Assembly (NCBI RefSeq): GCF_019745455.1
Contig: NZ_JAIETD010000042.1
Location: forward strand, 1-64,000
From: Methylobacterium sp.
Lineage (GTDB): Bacteria; Pseudomonadota; Alphaproteobacteria; Rhizobiales; Beijerinckiaceae
Direction of reading: 5' to 3'
Length of the DNA stretch: 64,000 nucleotides
The notes under the pieces were generated by a model that worked only from the letters and a program-made list of their open reading frames with translations, did not search any database and had not been told where the DNA came from. Each line of letters begins with the position of its first letter. Position 1 is the stretch's first letter. Of the stretch, positions 44,741 to 53,653 are shown piece by piece. The position numbers and the translations under genes were made by a program.

Positions 44741-46078
44741 ATGGTTGATGGCCCCGCGGCATCGAAGAAACTCGGGTTCCGCGACGTGGTGGAGGATTCG
44801 CGTGTCGCCCTGATGCTCGCCCTCGGCTTCGCCTGCGGGCTGCCGATCCTTCTCGTATTCTCGACACTTTCGGCGTGGCTCGCGACGGCCGGCATCCAGC
44901 GCACCAGCATCGGGCTCCTGAGCTACGTCTCCTTCGCCTATTCCCTGAAGTTCCTGTGGGCACCGGTGATCGACCGGCTCGACCTGCCGATACTGACGCG
45001 CTGGCTCGGGCGCCGCCGGGCCTGGATGGTGCTTGCGCAACTCGTGGTCGCGGCGGGTCTCATCGGGATGAGCCAGGGCGAGCCCAACCAGAGTCTCGTC
45101 TTCATCGTGATCTGCGCCCTGGTGACCGCCTTCGCCTCGGCGACGCAGGACATCGTGGTGGATGGCTGGCGAATCGACGCGGCGCCGACGGAGCGTCAGG
45201 GCGTGATGCTGGGCGCCTATCAGCTCGGCTATGCGATCGCCCGCGCGTTCGCTGGAGCCGGCGCTCTCTACATCGCTCAAGGTGCAGGATGGTCTGCCGC
45301 TTACGGCGCCATGGCCGTCCTCATGCTCGTCGGCCTCGTCGGGGCGCTCGCCGCACCCCGCCAGGACGCTCCTGTCGTGGACGGCGAGCGACGCAGCCTT
45401 GCCGACACCCTGAGGATCGCCGTTGTCGAGCCATTCGGCGACCTGGTCCGCCGCAAAGGCGGTAAGCTGATCCTGATCCTGTCGCTGATCATGCTCTACC
45501 GCCTGCCCGACATCATCTCGGGCGTGATGGCGCAGCCGTTCTACATCGAGCAGGGTTTCACGCTCACCGAGATCGCCAACGTCACCAAGATCTACGGGGT
45601 GATCATCGGCATCGTCGGCGCCCTCGCGGGGGGCTTCTGCGTGCTGCGCTTCGGCATGCAGCCGACGCTGCTCGTCGGCGGGATCGCGGGGGCGGCCTCG
45701 AACCTGATGTTCACCTGGCTCGCTCTGAACGGCCACGACACGCCGCTCTTCGTTGCCAGCATCTCGATCGACAACTTCGCCGGCAATTTCGCCGGCACGG
45801 CGCTGATCGCCTACATGTCGAGCTTGACCTCCTCGGCCTTCGTGGCGACGCAATACGCACTGCTCTCTTCGCTCTATGCCCTGCCGGGCAAGTTCGTGGG
45901 CGGCTTCTCCGGCTACATGGTCGATGGCCTTGGCTATCCGAACTTCTTCGCGGCCTCTGCCGCCATCGGCATACCCGTGGCACTTCTCTGCCTCGTGCTC
46001 TCGGCGATGGGGGAGGGGAAGACGCAGACCGCTGCCGTCGCTGCTCCGGAGGAAGAGGCGATCGCCGCCAAGGTCTGA
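44741..46078 (+). CDS. AmpG-like muropeptide permease
   Basis: A 445-residue major-facilitator-type membrane protein with about 12-14 helices. It has the AmpG hallmarks: FACGLPILLVFSTLSAWLATAGI near the start, SLKFLWAPVIDRLDLPILTRWLGRRRAWMV, and FASATQDIVVDGWRID. AmpG imports anhydromuropeptides from the periplasm for cell-wall recycling. The match is to the family; the substrate is not shown by sequence alone. Confidence 0.88.
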   Translation: MVDGPAASKKLGFRDVVEDSRVALMLALGFACGLPILLVFSTLSAWLATAGIQRTSIGLLSYVSFAYSLKFLWAPVIDRLDLPILTRWLGRRRAWMVLAQLVVAAGLIGMSQGEPNQSLVFIVICALVTAFASATQDIVVDGWRIDAAPTERQGVMLGAYQLGYAIARAFAGAGALYIAQGAGWSAAYGAMAVLMLVGLVGALAAPRQDAPVVDGERRSLADTLRIAVVEPFGDLVRRKGGKLILILSLIMLYRLPDIISGVMAQPFYIEQGFTLTEIANVTKIYGVIIGIVGALAGGFCVLRFGMQPTLLVGGIAGAASNLMFTWLALNGHDTPLFVASISIDNFAGNFAGTALIAYMSSLTSSAFVATQYALLSSLYALPGKFVGGFSGYMVDGLGYPNFFAASAAIGIPVALLCLVLSAMGEGKTQTAAVAAPEEEAIAAKV

Positions 46079-46171
46079 TGTGTCGCAAACCTTCACACTC
46101 GGAACCAAACCCGCGGGCGGGCCTTGCCAGGGCAGTGGTTCGCATCTGTCGAAGACGAGCGAGAGACATCC

Positions 46172-47107
46172 GTGCGAGAAACACCCGTGACAGACATCGC
46201 CCTGCCCAGCGACACCGAGACCCTGCCGGCCGCGAGCGCCATGCCGACTCTCACCGATGCCGACCGGGACGCCCTGAAGCGCGCCGTCCTCGCCCTCGAG
46301 AAGCCGGGGCTGGCCGCACGTCTCTCGGCTGCGGTGGGGGCACCCCTCGACATGATTGGCCGCGCGCTGCCCGCGCCCATCACCGACGTCGTCGCCCGCT
46401 CTACCGAGGCGGCGATGCGCACAGCCCTTCGGATCGCCTTGGCCAGCCTGCCGGAGGCTGCCGCCAAGGGTGAGCAGAGCCTCGTGGATGCATCCGCGAT
46501 CCCTGCTCCGGGCCGTTTCGACTGGATCGGAGGATCGAGCGAAACCCGCCACAAGATTTTCGCGGGCGTCTCGGGCGCCGTCGGCGGCGCTTTCGGGTTG
46601 GCGACCCTTGCCGTCGAGCTCCCGCTCTCCACCACCCTGATGCTTCGTTCCATCGCCGAAATCGCCAGGGAAGAGGGTGAGGATCTCGCGAAACCGGAGA
46701 ATGCCCTTGCTTGCGTCCAGGTCTTCGCGCTCGGTGGGCGCTCGAGCGCCGAGAGCAGCCTCAGCGATAGCGGCTATTTTGCAGTGCGGGCTGCCCTTGC
46801 CAGGACCCTGGCCGAAGCCGCCCGCTATGCCGGCAACAAGGCGCTCCTGGACGAGGCTGCGCCGGCGCTGATCCGCTTCTCGACGCAGATCGCCTCGCGT
46901 TTCGGCCTGGTCGTTTCGCAGAAGGTCGCGGCGCAGGCTGTGCCGATCGTCGGCGCCATGGGCGGCGCAGCCGTCAACGTCGCCTTCATGGACCACTTCC
47001 AGTCCACGGCTCGCGCTCATTTCACGGTGCGGAGGCTCGAGCGGGTATACGGTCAGGGAACCGTGCGGGCAGCCTACGAACTAGAGAAGGCGGCGCTCGG
47101 CGCTTGA
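46172..47107 (+). CDS. EcsC family protein
   Basis: A 311-residue protein with an EcsC domain: GGSSETRHKIFAGVSGAVGGAFGLAT, then LPLSTTLMLRSIAEIAREEGED, and a later helix pair with Ala/Gly-rich membrane-like segments (about residues 240-285). EcsC-family proteins have no established activity. A GTG at 46172 is a plausible start (GAGAG upstream); the frame is open from a TTG at 46124. It follows the permease gene by 93 bases. Confidence 0.75.
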   Translation: MRETPVTDIALPSDTETLPAASAMPTLTDADRDALKRAVLALEKPGLAARLSAAVGAPLDMIGRALPAPITDVVARSTEAAMRTALRIALASLPEAAAKGEQSLVDASAIPAPGRFDWIGGSSETRHKIFAGVSGAVGGAFGLATLAVELPLSTTLMLRSIAEIAREEGEDLAKPENALACVQVFALGGRSSAESSLSDSGYFAVRAALARTLAEAARYAGNKALLDEAAPALIRFSTQIASRFGLVVSQKVAAQAVPIVGAMGGAAVNVAFMDHFQSTARAHFTVRRLERVYGQGTVRAAYELEKAALGA

Positions 47108-47123
47108 TTCAGGGCAGTGGGAA

Positions 47124-48512
47124 TCAGGCCCACTTCGGCCAGCGCCGCTTGATCAGGTCGAAGACGAGCCGTGCGGTCTGGACCTCGCCGCCCTCGGGTC
47201 TTCCAGGCTTCGTGGTCGGGTTCCAGCCGTAGAGGTCGAAATGGATATGCGCCTTGGTCTTCGGGGCGAAGCGGCGCAGGAACAGGGCGGCGGTAATTGC
47301 ACCCGCGAAGGGCCCGCCCGAGACGTTGTTGAGATCGGCGACCTTCGACTCAAGGAGACTCGCGTAGGGCGCGTGGAGCGGCATTCGCCAGACCGGGTCG
47401 ATTGCCGCCTTCGCCGAGGCCATCACCGCTTCGGCAAGGGAATCGTCTTCGGTGAAGAAGGCTGGCAGGTCGGGGCCGAGGGCGACGCGGGCGGCGCCCG
47501 TCAGCGTGGCGAAATCGATGAGCAGATCCGGCGTCTCCGAATCGGCGAGCGCCAGGGCGTCGGCCAGGATCAGCCGCCCTTCGGCATCGGTGTTGCCGAT
47601 CTCGACGCTGAGGCCCGCGCGGCTGCGGAGCACGTCGCCGGGCCGGAAGGCGTTGCCGGAGACGGCGTTCTCCACGGCCGGGATCAGGAGACGCAGGCGC
47701 ACCGGGAGACCGGACGCCATCACCATGTCGGCGGCGGCCAGCGCCGCGGCAGCCCCGCCCATGTCTTTCTTCATGAGCAGCATGCCGGCCGAGGGCTTGA
47801 TGTCGAGGCCGCCGGTGTCGAAGGCAACGCCCTTGCCGACGAGGATGACGAGCGGTGCCCCGTCGTCACCCCATGTCAGGTCGATGAGCCGGGGGGCGCG
47901 GGGCGAGGCCATCCCCACCGCGTGGATCATCGGAAAGTCGCGGGCGAGCGCCTCGCCCTTCGTCACCGCAACGGCGGCGCCGTGACATTCGGCGAGGAGG
48001 CGGGCCGCCGCCTCGATCTCGGCCGGGCCGAGATCGTTCGCAGGCGTGTTGACGAGGTCGCGCCCCATGGCGACCGCCGAGGCGATCCGCACGATCTCCG
48101 CCGCATCGACCCCGTCCGGTGCGACGAGCCTGGGGGAGAGGGGGGCTTGCCGGTAGCGGGTGAAGCGGTAGCTCCCGAGCAACCAGGCGAGGGCAGCCTC
48201 GGCCGCATCGAAGCCGGCATCCTGGCCATCGTCGAAGCGATAGGCGCCCGGCGGCAACAGGCCGGGAAGCTTGCCGGCGACGAGACGATCCCCACCAGGT
48301 TCGCCGAGGCCGAACAGCACCCGTGCGACCCTACCGTCCTCGCCCGGCAGCAGGACGATGCGTCCGGCTTTGGGCGCGAAGTCCACCGCGGCGCAATAGG
48401 CCTGGTGGCGTTGCGAAAGCCCCTCCCTGATGGCCGCCCAGCCCGCGGCCGAGACGCAGGCGACGGGCACGGCCGTGGTTCCGGAGGGGAGTAGATCGGG
48501 GAGGCGCGTCAT
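47124..48512 (-). CDS. Leucyl aminopeptidase (M17)
   Basis: Cytosolic metallopeptidase, 462 residues. The M17 signatures are NTDAEGRLILADALA and the metal/catalytic region VGKGVAFDTGGLDIKPSAGMLLMKKDMGGAAA. An N-terminal regulatory domain of about 150 residues precedes it. It is longer in the N-terminal half than the minimal family but within the normal range. Monocistronic-looking, convergent with the EcsC-family gene. Confidence 0.95.
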   Translation of the reverse strand: MTRLPDLLPSGTTAVPVACVSAAGWAAIREGLSQRHQAYCAAVDFAPKAGRIVLLPGEDGRVARVLFGLGEPGGDRLVAGKLPGLLPPGAYRFDDGQDAGFDAAEAALAWLLGSYRFTRYRQAPLSPRLVAPDGVDAAEIVRIASAVAMGRDLVNTPANDLGPAEIEAAARLLAECHGAAVAVTKGEALARDFPMIHAVGMASPRAPRLIDLTWGDDGAPLVILVGKGVAFDTGGLDIKPSAGMLLMKKDMGGAAAALAAADMVMASGLPVRLRLLIPAVENAVSGNAFRPGDVLRSRAGLSVEIGNTDAEGRLILADALALADSETPDLLIDFATLTGAARVALGPDLPAFFTEDDSLAEAVMASAKAAIDPVWRMPLHAPYASLLESKVADLNNVSGGPFAGAITAALFLRRFAPKTKAHIHFDLYGWNPTTKPGRPEGGEVQTARLVFDLIKRRWPKWA

Positions 48513-48625
48513 GGGCCCTTAGGTTCGCGAGCGGAGCGGATTAACCGGAGATTAGGGTTAACGCTCTAACACCAGCTGACCGGTAGCGTGAAGCGCGAGG
48601 CCGGCCTGCTTGTTCGGAGTGCGTC

Positions 48626-49462
48626 ATGGTCCGGCCCCGCTTTTTGCCACGGCTCAGAGTGGCACCCGTCCTCCTCACGGCCGGACTGGTACTCGGCGGC
48701 TGCCAGGCACGGTCGCCCGAGACGACGGGCTCGATCGGTACGCCGTCTCTCTCGTTCCTCGGCGGTGCGTCGCGGGACCGGAACGTCGTGAGCCGCCGGG
48801 ATGTCGAGACTTTGGGAGAGAAATACGCCGCCGATTCCGGCGATATCGGGATCTCGCTACGCTACGCCCAGGCCCTGCGCGCCACCGACCAGAAGCCCCA
48901 GGCCGTCGCGGTCCTCCAGCAGGTCGCTCTACGCAACCCGAAGAATTCGGCGGTTCTCGCCGCCTACGGCAAGGCGCTGTCGGATGTCGGACGGTTCGCG
49001 GAAGCCGCGGACGTGCTCCAGAACGCCCACACTCCGGCACGGCCGGATTGGCGGGTGCTCTCGGCCCAGGGCGCCGTCGCCGATCAACTTGGCGACCATG
49101 CCCGTGCCCAGGCCTTCTACGAGGCCGCCCTCAAGATCCAGCCAGACGAGCCGACAGTGATGTCCAATCTCGGACTGTCCTACGCGCTCGCACGCCAGCT
49201 CGATCCGGCCGAGACCATTCTGCGCAGGGCCGCCTCCCTGCCGCAGGCCGATGCCCGCGTGCGCCAGAACCTCGCTTTGGTGCTCGGGCTGCGCGGCAAG
49301 TTCGCGGAGGCCGAGGAAATCTCCCGCCGCGACCTGACCCCCGACGCCGCCGCCGCCAACGCGGCGTCCCTGCGCGCCTTCGTGGCGCAATCCGCACGTC
49401 CGAATGCTGCCAAGCCGCCTGGGAAGCGGACGGCTGCGGCGTCGGAACTGCCGCCCGGCTGA
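48626..49462 (+). CDS. TPR lipoprotein, TadD-like
   Basis: A 278-residue predicted outer-membrane lipoprotein (lipobox LGGC, Cys about residue 26) followed by about four TPR repeats (ISLRYAQALRATDQKPQAVAVLQQVALRNPKN; VLAAYGKALSDVGRFAEAADVLQ; ALKIQPDEPTVMSNLGLSYALARQLDPAETIL). It resembles TadD of Flp/Tad pili. No other tad genes are nearby, so the role remains open. Confidence 0.75.
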   Translation: MVRPRFLPRLRVAPVLLTAGLVLGGCQARSPETTGSIGTPSLSFLGGASRDRNVVSRRDVETLGEKYAADSGDIGISLRYAQALRATDQKPQAVAVLQQVALRNPKNSAVLAAYGKALSDVGRFAEAADVLQNAHTPARPDWRVLSAQGAVADQLGDHARAQAFYEAALKIQPDEPTVMSNLGLSYALARQLDPAETILRRAASLPQADARVRQNLALVLGLRGKFAEAEEISRRDLTPDAAAANAASLRAFVAQSARPNAAKPPGKRTAAASELPPG

Positions 49463-49576
49463 GCGACATCCTGCCCGCTTTATCGTCCCTGGAACCGATC
49501 CGCCGGCCACGGCATAAGCGATGCGGTACAGATGTGCGAAAGGGAAACGCCGGCGATGAGTTTGGACCAAGGACAC

Positions 49577-50083
49577 ATGGCGCCTCCCGTCCTCGACGAC
49601 GCAACCTTGGCCTTCGCGGGCCGCGTCTTCCAGTTCGCCCGGATGGGCCATACCGAGGAACTCGCCGAGCTGCTGGGACAGGGCCTCCCGCCCAACCTGC
49701 GCAACGACAAGGGCGACAGCCTTTTGATGCTCGCCGCCTATAACGGGCAGGAAGGCACCGCGCGGGCCATTCTCGACCACGGAGGCGATGCCGAGATCGC
49801 CAACGATCGCGGACAGACGCCCCTCGCCGGAGCCGCCTTCAAGGGCGATATCGCGATGGCTCGTCTCCTGATCGAACGCGGCGCCCGGATCGACGGCACC
49901 GGCGACGGAAGCCGTACGGCCCTGATGCTCGCCGCGATGTTCAACCGGACGGAGATTGTAGACCTTCTCCTCGCCCACGGCGCCGACCCGCACCGGCGCG
50001 ATTCCGCAGGTGCTACCGCCGCCGACCTCGCCGAGCAGATGGGCGCGGTGGACACGACGGCGCAGCTACGCAACCTGGCGTGA
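49577..50083 (+). CDS. Ankyrin-repeat protein
   Basis: A 168-residue protein with about four ankyrin repeats (DKGDSLLMLAAYNGQEGTAR; RGQTPLAGAAFKGDIAMARLLIERGA; GSRTALMLAAMFNRTEIVDLLLAHGADP). The ATG at 49577 has AAGGA 5 bases upstream and begins a conserved-looking helix; earlier ATGs at 49532 and 49556 have weaker sites. It is a protein-interaction scaffold without enzyme motifs. It is the last gene before the tRNA-Thr islet. Confidence 0.85.
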   Translation: MAPPVLDDATLAFAGRVFQFARMGHTEELAELLGQGLPPNLRNDKGDSLLMLAAYNGQEGTARAILDHGGDAEIANDRGQTPLAGAAFKGDIAMARLLIERGARIDGTGDGSRTALMLAAMFNRTEIVDLLLAHGADPHRRDSAGATAADLAEQMGAVDTTAQLRNLA

Positions 50084-50123
50084 TCGCGTCGTCTGGATGT
50101 CAGATAAAATGATTCAACAATCC

Positions 50124-50152
50124 GGTGCTGCTGCACAGGATTGAACTGTCGA
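50124..50152. repeat. Left direct repeat of the tRNA-Thr islet (att-like)
   Basis: A 29-base copy of the 3' part of tRNA-Thr (T arm and acceptor), 28 of 29 identical to 53655-53683; the single difference is C at 50134 versus G at 53665. It has no matching 5' tRNA half, so it is not a tRNA gene. It marks the far end of the islet. Confidence 0.8.
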
Positions 50153-50279
50153 GGGGTTCGTGCCCAAAAGTTTCGCGGCCGGTTCTTAGGGGTGTTTCGT
50201 TTTTCATCGAATCGGTGGGCCGTCGCAATATGCCAATCAAAAATTGGAATTGCGTCGACTGGCTCATGCGACGACAGCC

Positions 50280-51086
50280 CTAATGGCGGATGCCCCTCGT
50301 CACCCAGTATTCTCGCGGCACGCAGATACCGAGTGGTGTTGCGAATTGCTCGCTAAAGGCGATGAAATCTCGGCGCAGTTCGGAGCGGCGGTTCTCATCG
50401 AGTGAAGTGGCGAGAGCCTTCGTTGGCCCGTAGCCGTCGGAGAAAGTCTCCCAGGCCGCTACGCCGCTGGGCTCGCGGTAGTAGGAGACGCCCTTCTCGA
50501 AGGCCAAGTCGAAGTCCTTGCCCAGCAGATCCGCGATCCGTTCCGTCCGGCCCCATTCGAATGGCGAAGGCGCCACCGGTACGAGCGGCGTCGGCATATA
50601 GGGCTTCATCACCATGAACATCTGGAAAACGTTGCTGTCCGACAACCAAGTCGTGAGCGCAATGCGCCCGCCGCTGCGGCACACCCGCCCCAGTTCGGAC
50701 GCGGCGGCCTCGGGGCGGCTCGCGAACATCACGCCACAAGTAGAGATCACGGCGTCGAACTCGCCGTCGCTGAATGGAAGCTTCTCGGCGTCGGCGACTT
50801 GGTACGTGATGTCGAGGCCATCCGCCCTTGCTTGATCGGCCGCGAACGCGATGAGGTCGGGGCCAATGTCCACGCCAATCACCTGAACTCCGCGCCGAGC
50901 GACGACGCGAGACGTCCAACCGGTTCCGGTCGCGAGGTCGAGGACCTTTTCACCAGGCCTGGGATCGAGGCGAAGCACGCAATGCTCGATGCTATCGGCA
51001 ATGCCTCGGCTGATTTCGTTATAGCGCCCACCGCCCGAGTTCCAGACACTCGCGGGCTTCTCATTGTGAGGCTGGATCTCGTTCAT
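50280..51086 (-). CDS. Class I SAM-dependent methyltransferase (islet)
   Basis: A 268-residue methyltransferase. SAM motif I is VLDLATGTGWTSRVVA, then VIGVDIGPDLIAFA and the motif IV region FDAVISTCGVMFASRPEAAASELGRV. It resembles small-molecule methyltransferases of the UbiE/Methyltransf_11 type; the substrate is unknown. The ATG at 51086 has AGGA 10 bases upstream. It lies inside the tRNA-Thr islet and is probably transferred. Confidence 0.8.
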   Translation of the reverse strand: MNEIQPHNEKPASVWNSGGGRYNEISRGIADSIEHCVLRLDPRPGEKVLDLATGTGWTSRVVARRGVQVIGVDIGPDLIAFAADQARADGLDITYQVADAEKLPFSDGEFDAVISTCGVMFASRPEAAASELGRVCRSGGRIALTTWLSDSNVFQMFMVMKPYMPTPLVPVAPSPFEWGRTERIADLLGKDFDLAFEKGVSYYREPSGVAAWETFSDGYGPTKALATSLDENRRSELRRDFIAFSEQFATPLGICVPREYWVTRGIRH

Positions 51087-51133
51087 GGTCCGTCCTGTCA
51101 ATGATTAACACTCTTCGCGCCTTTGGATGTCGA

Positions 51134-51421
51134 TTATAATCCGCTTATCGATGTCATGATGCAATCGAACTTACGCGGAACCGAATTCGGTATTAGATAA
51201 TTCAAATGGTCTACCTCAAATGAGTAAGTTGTTTTCGACGCCTGAGCCGCAAAGTACCGATAAAAATGGCTTGTTGCTTGAACGGCAGCGAAGGAGAGCG
51301 CTTCTAAAGCTGTCATCGCATGAGCCAGTTGAGGGCTGCGGGGCAGAGAAAACCTATGGCGTGCGGATGGCGCATGCATCGTGACGGCAACGACGTCCCG
51401 CTCGAGGATGGTCTTCGGCAC
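51134..51421 (-). pseudogene. Unknown ORF, probably 5'-truncated
   Basis: The 95-codon frame from a GTG at 51421 continues open and protein-like for at least 25 codons upstream (toward 51500), reading on with DPRGRRFYVPKTI, but without a start codon there. The C-terminal half is AT-rich (FYRYFAAQASKTTYSF). It therefore looks like the end of a longer gene that lost its start, perhaps when the neighbouring secreted-protein gene arrived. Not recognised. Confidence 0.35.
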
Positions 51422-51540
51422 GTAGAATCGTCTGCCCCGCGGATCTTCGGCGGCCTCGAAAGGCCGAGCTTGGATGCCTTGTGCAGCTAATTTGACCGGT
51501 TCACCCTCGGACGCGTCAAATGGACTGGTGAGGAGTGGAA

Positions 51541-52938
51541 ATGAGGTTGGCGGTCGGATTGTTTGCGCTGCTTCTGTCGATTAACTGTCCGGCATGGGCG
51601 GAAGACGGTCCAGCGGTCGAGTGGTCCGCCGAGGGCAACCGAGTCGAGATTCGTCAGCCATTCGGCGGATCAGACATCGTCGTCAGCACCTCCTCCCGCA
51701 TGGCGGGAGCGATCGACAGCCTGACCTGGTCCGGGCGCGAGTTCGTGAACACCTACGATCACGGCCGCGAACTGCAGTCCGCAGCATCGTTCGATGACTA
51801 CGGAGAGTGTCTCAACCCGACTGAAGCCGGGAGCGATGCAGACGGTACAGGTGAGACAAGCTCAAGCCGTTTGAATCAGGTGCAAACGGGTCGGAGCTGG
51901 CTTCAGACATGGAGCCAGATGGCCTTCTGGCTAGCGCCAGGGACAACCTCGGCGGGCTGTTCAAAGGGGCCAGGACCCTACGATACGGTGCTGTCTGACT
52001 ACGCGCTGATGAAGCGCGTCACGATCGGCGCTCATGGCGTCGCGAACGCCATCGAATACCGGGCGACGTTCTCCGTTCCACGACCGCACGGCTCCGCGAC
52101 TTTCGAGGTAGCCACCGCCTACATGCCAGCCGGTTTTTCGCGCTTCTGGACCTACGAACCAGCACCGCGAAAGTTATCACCGCTCACTGATGGGCCAGGC
52201 GAACAGAACCTTCCCGTCATCTTGGCGACCGAAGACGGCTCCCATGCCATGGGTGTGTACAGCGCGGGTCTGCCTCAACCCGCGTTTCCCAACCAGGGAT
52301 ACGGACGGTGGAGCTTTGCTCACCTTCCTGAGCCGGGCAACGCGACGGTTAAATGGAACTGCGTCTTTCGCGAAGCCAACCTCTCGCCCGGAGATCATAC
52401 GTTTACCTGCTACGTGCTGATCGGGACGCTTCAAGACGTTCAAGCCGGAATGACCGCACTGCAAGCTGCCCTGGATGGGCGCCAGACAGCGGCTGCCAGA
52501 CAAGCGCCCCGTCACGACACCGCTGCACCGCAAGCCGAAACCTCGCCTTCCCAGGACCGAAGCAAGGCAGAACCTGATCGGGGTGTGACGCTGTTTGTCG
52601 GTACAGAGCCGAACTGTAATGCCGGCATCCTCACGACCGATCCACGGTTTGGAGGCTGCGCGACCATGCCGATTGGCTCGACGCTGGCAAGTCGATCAGC
52701 CTCGAGCGGACCGGCCCTCTACGCCAGCCTTGCGGATGGCCCGAGTGCTGGGGTCGTGACGAGCAATCCCGGCCATCTTAACGCGCCGACCAAACCGATC
52801 GGATTTCTTCTGCCGCGCGGTTCGGAAGGAACGCCGGTTTATGTTGGGACCGTGAGCGGTTGCAATGCAGGCGTAGCGTCGACGAACCCCACCCATCTCA
52901 ATTGCAGCGGCTCCTTCTTGGGTGTCGCGCTGCGGTAG
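51541..52938 (+). CDS. Secreted protein with three C-terminal repeats (islet)
   Basis: A 465-residue protein with a signal peptide (VGLFALLLSINCPAWA). Residues 25-300 form an all-beta, Trp- and Ser-rich domain with no recognised catalytic set. Residues 350-391, 392-431 and 432-465 are three related repeats, each ending in a Leu- or Ile-Gly pair after a Gly/Val-rich strand and an Asn-Ala-Gly or Ser-Ala-Gly turn; two of them carry Cys pairs. The repeats resemble short beta modules that could bind sugar or the cell surface. ATG at 51541 has GAGGAG upstream. Function unknown. Confidence 0.7.
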   Translation: MRLAVGLFALLLSINCPAWAEDGPAVEWSAEGNRVEIRQPFGGSDIVVSTSSRMAGAIDSLTWSGREFVNTYDHGRELQSAASFDDYGECLNPTEAGSDADGTGETSSSRLNQVQTGRSWLQTWSQMAFWLAPGTTSAGCSKGPGPYDTVLSDYALMKRVTIGAHGVANAIEYRATFSVPRPHGSATFEVATAYMPAGFSRFWTYEPAPRKLSPLTDGPGEQNLPVILATEDGSHAMGVYSAGLPQPAFPNQGYGRWSFAHLPEPGNATVKWNCVFREANLSPGDHTFTCYVLIGTLQDVQAGMTALQAALDGRQTAAARQAPRHDTAAPQAETSPSQDRSKAEPDRGVTLFVGTEPNCNAGILTTDPRFGGCATMPIGSTLASRSASSGPALYASLADGPSAGVVTSNPGHLNAPTKPIGFLLPRGSEGTPVYVGTVSGCNAGVASTNPTHLNCSGSFLGVALR

Positions 52939-53024
52939 CAGATGATGTTCACAGGTCGATCGAACGCGGCGCCACAGATCATCACCTGCAGCGCGGCCGT
53001 CATGAGACAGCGCCGCTCGGAGAG

Positions 53025-53407
53025 CTACTTCCCCGTGAACGACCAGAGCGGCACGCTGCCGGTCGGCACGCCCGGTACTCCGCGGCGGTAGTGGGTCCGC
53101 TGGAACAGGATGCGGTCTGGCTCGACGCCCGACGGCTTCTCGCCGCTGAGCACGAGAGCACCGCAATAGTCCGAGCGGACGACGCCGAGGAAGGGGTGAA
53201 CACCAAAGAGCTGCAGCGTCGTCCAGCCGTAGCCGGCCGCCTCTGTCGCATAGTGATCCAGGAACTCTCCTGCGGCGGCATGAACGGCCTGCCACTTCGG
53301 GCCGGAAGACCGGGACATGGCGATGTGCTCGGCTTCAAGGTCATGAAGCCCTGTCGCCAGGCTGCGATGTCGGGATGCTCGATTGAGAAGGCGAGTGAAG
53401 CTGACAT
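53025..53407 (-). pseudogene. Frameshifted ORF in the islet
   Basis: Two overlapping minus-strand frames join into one plausible protein. From the ATG at 53407 one frame reads MSASLAFSIEHPDIAAWRQG; the other continues LHDLEAEHIAMSRSSGPKWQ, then WTTLQLFGVHPFLGVVRSDY and TPGSVPLWSFTGK-type end (VPTGSVPLWSFTGK). A one-base loss near 53347-53352 (a GCCC run) would explain the break. Related proteins of unknown function occur in mobile regions of rhizobia. A real start further downstream (53318) remains possible. Confidence 0.45.
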
Positions 53408-53653
53408 GCGATCCGGCGGCTGAAGTCGGCCGGATGCGATGGAGCGACAGAGTTAAGAAAGTCCGAACGCGCCAGACCGTCTCTAGTGTGCGCCGACGGG
53501 AGGTTTCTGACTGTTCAAGCTGTGGCATCCCGTCGCAGAAAGCAGCGTTGGCAATGCCATAAACAGTGCTGCCCACGTGCTGCCCAGCCAAATATGAATC
53601 GCTCGGCCCAAAGCCGCGGACTCACCTAACTAGTTGTGCATGCTCGCAATTTC

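Noticed and set aside
44657..47020. A 787-codon minus-strand open frame
   Set aside because: Antisense to the AmpG-like and EcsC-family genes; composition is Arg/Asp/His-rich with no recognisable motif.
48541..48561. TTAA-N7-TTAG and TTAACC/GGTTAA in the region between the aminopeptidase and TPR genes, possible CtrA box
   Set aside because: The second half is off-consensus and no cell-cycle or motility gene is adjacent; recorded only as a weak match.
50124..50152. Second tRNA gene
   Set aside because: Only the T arm and acceptor are present; there is no D or anticodon arm, so it is the att-like copy, not a gene.
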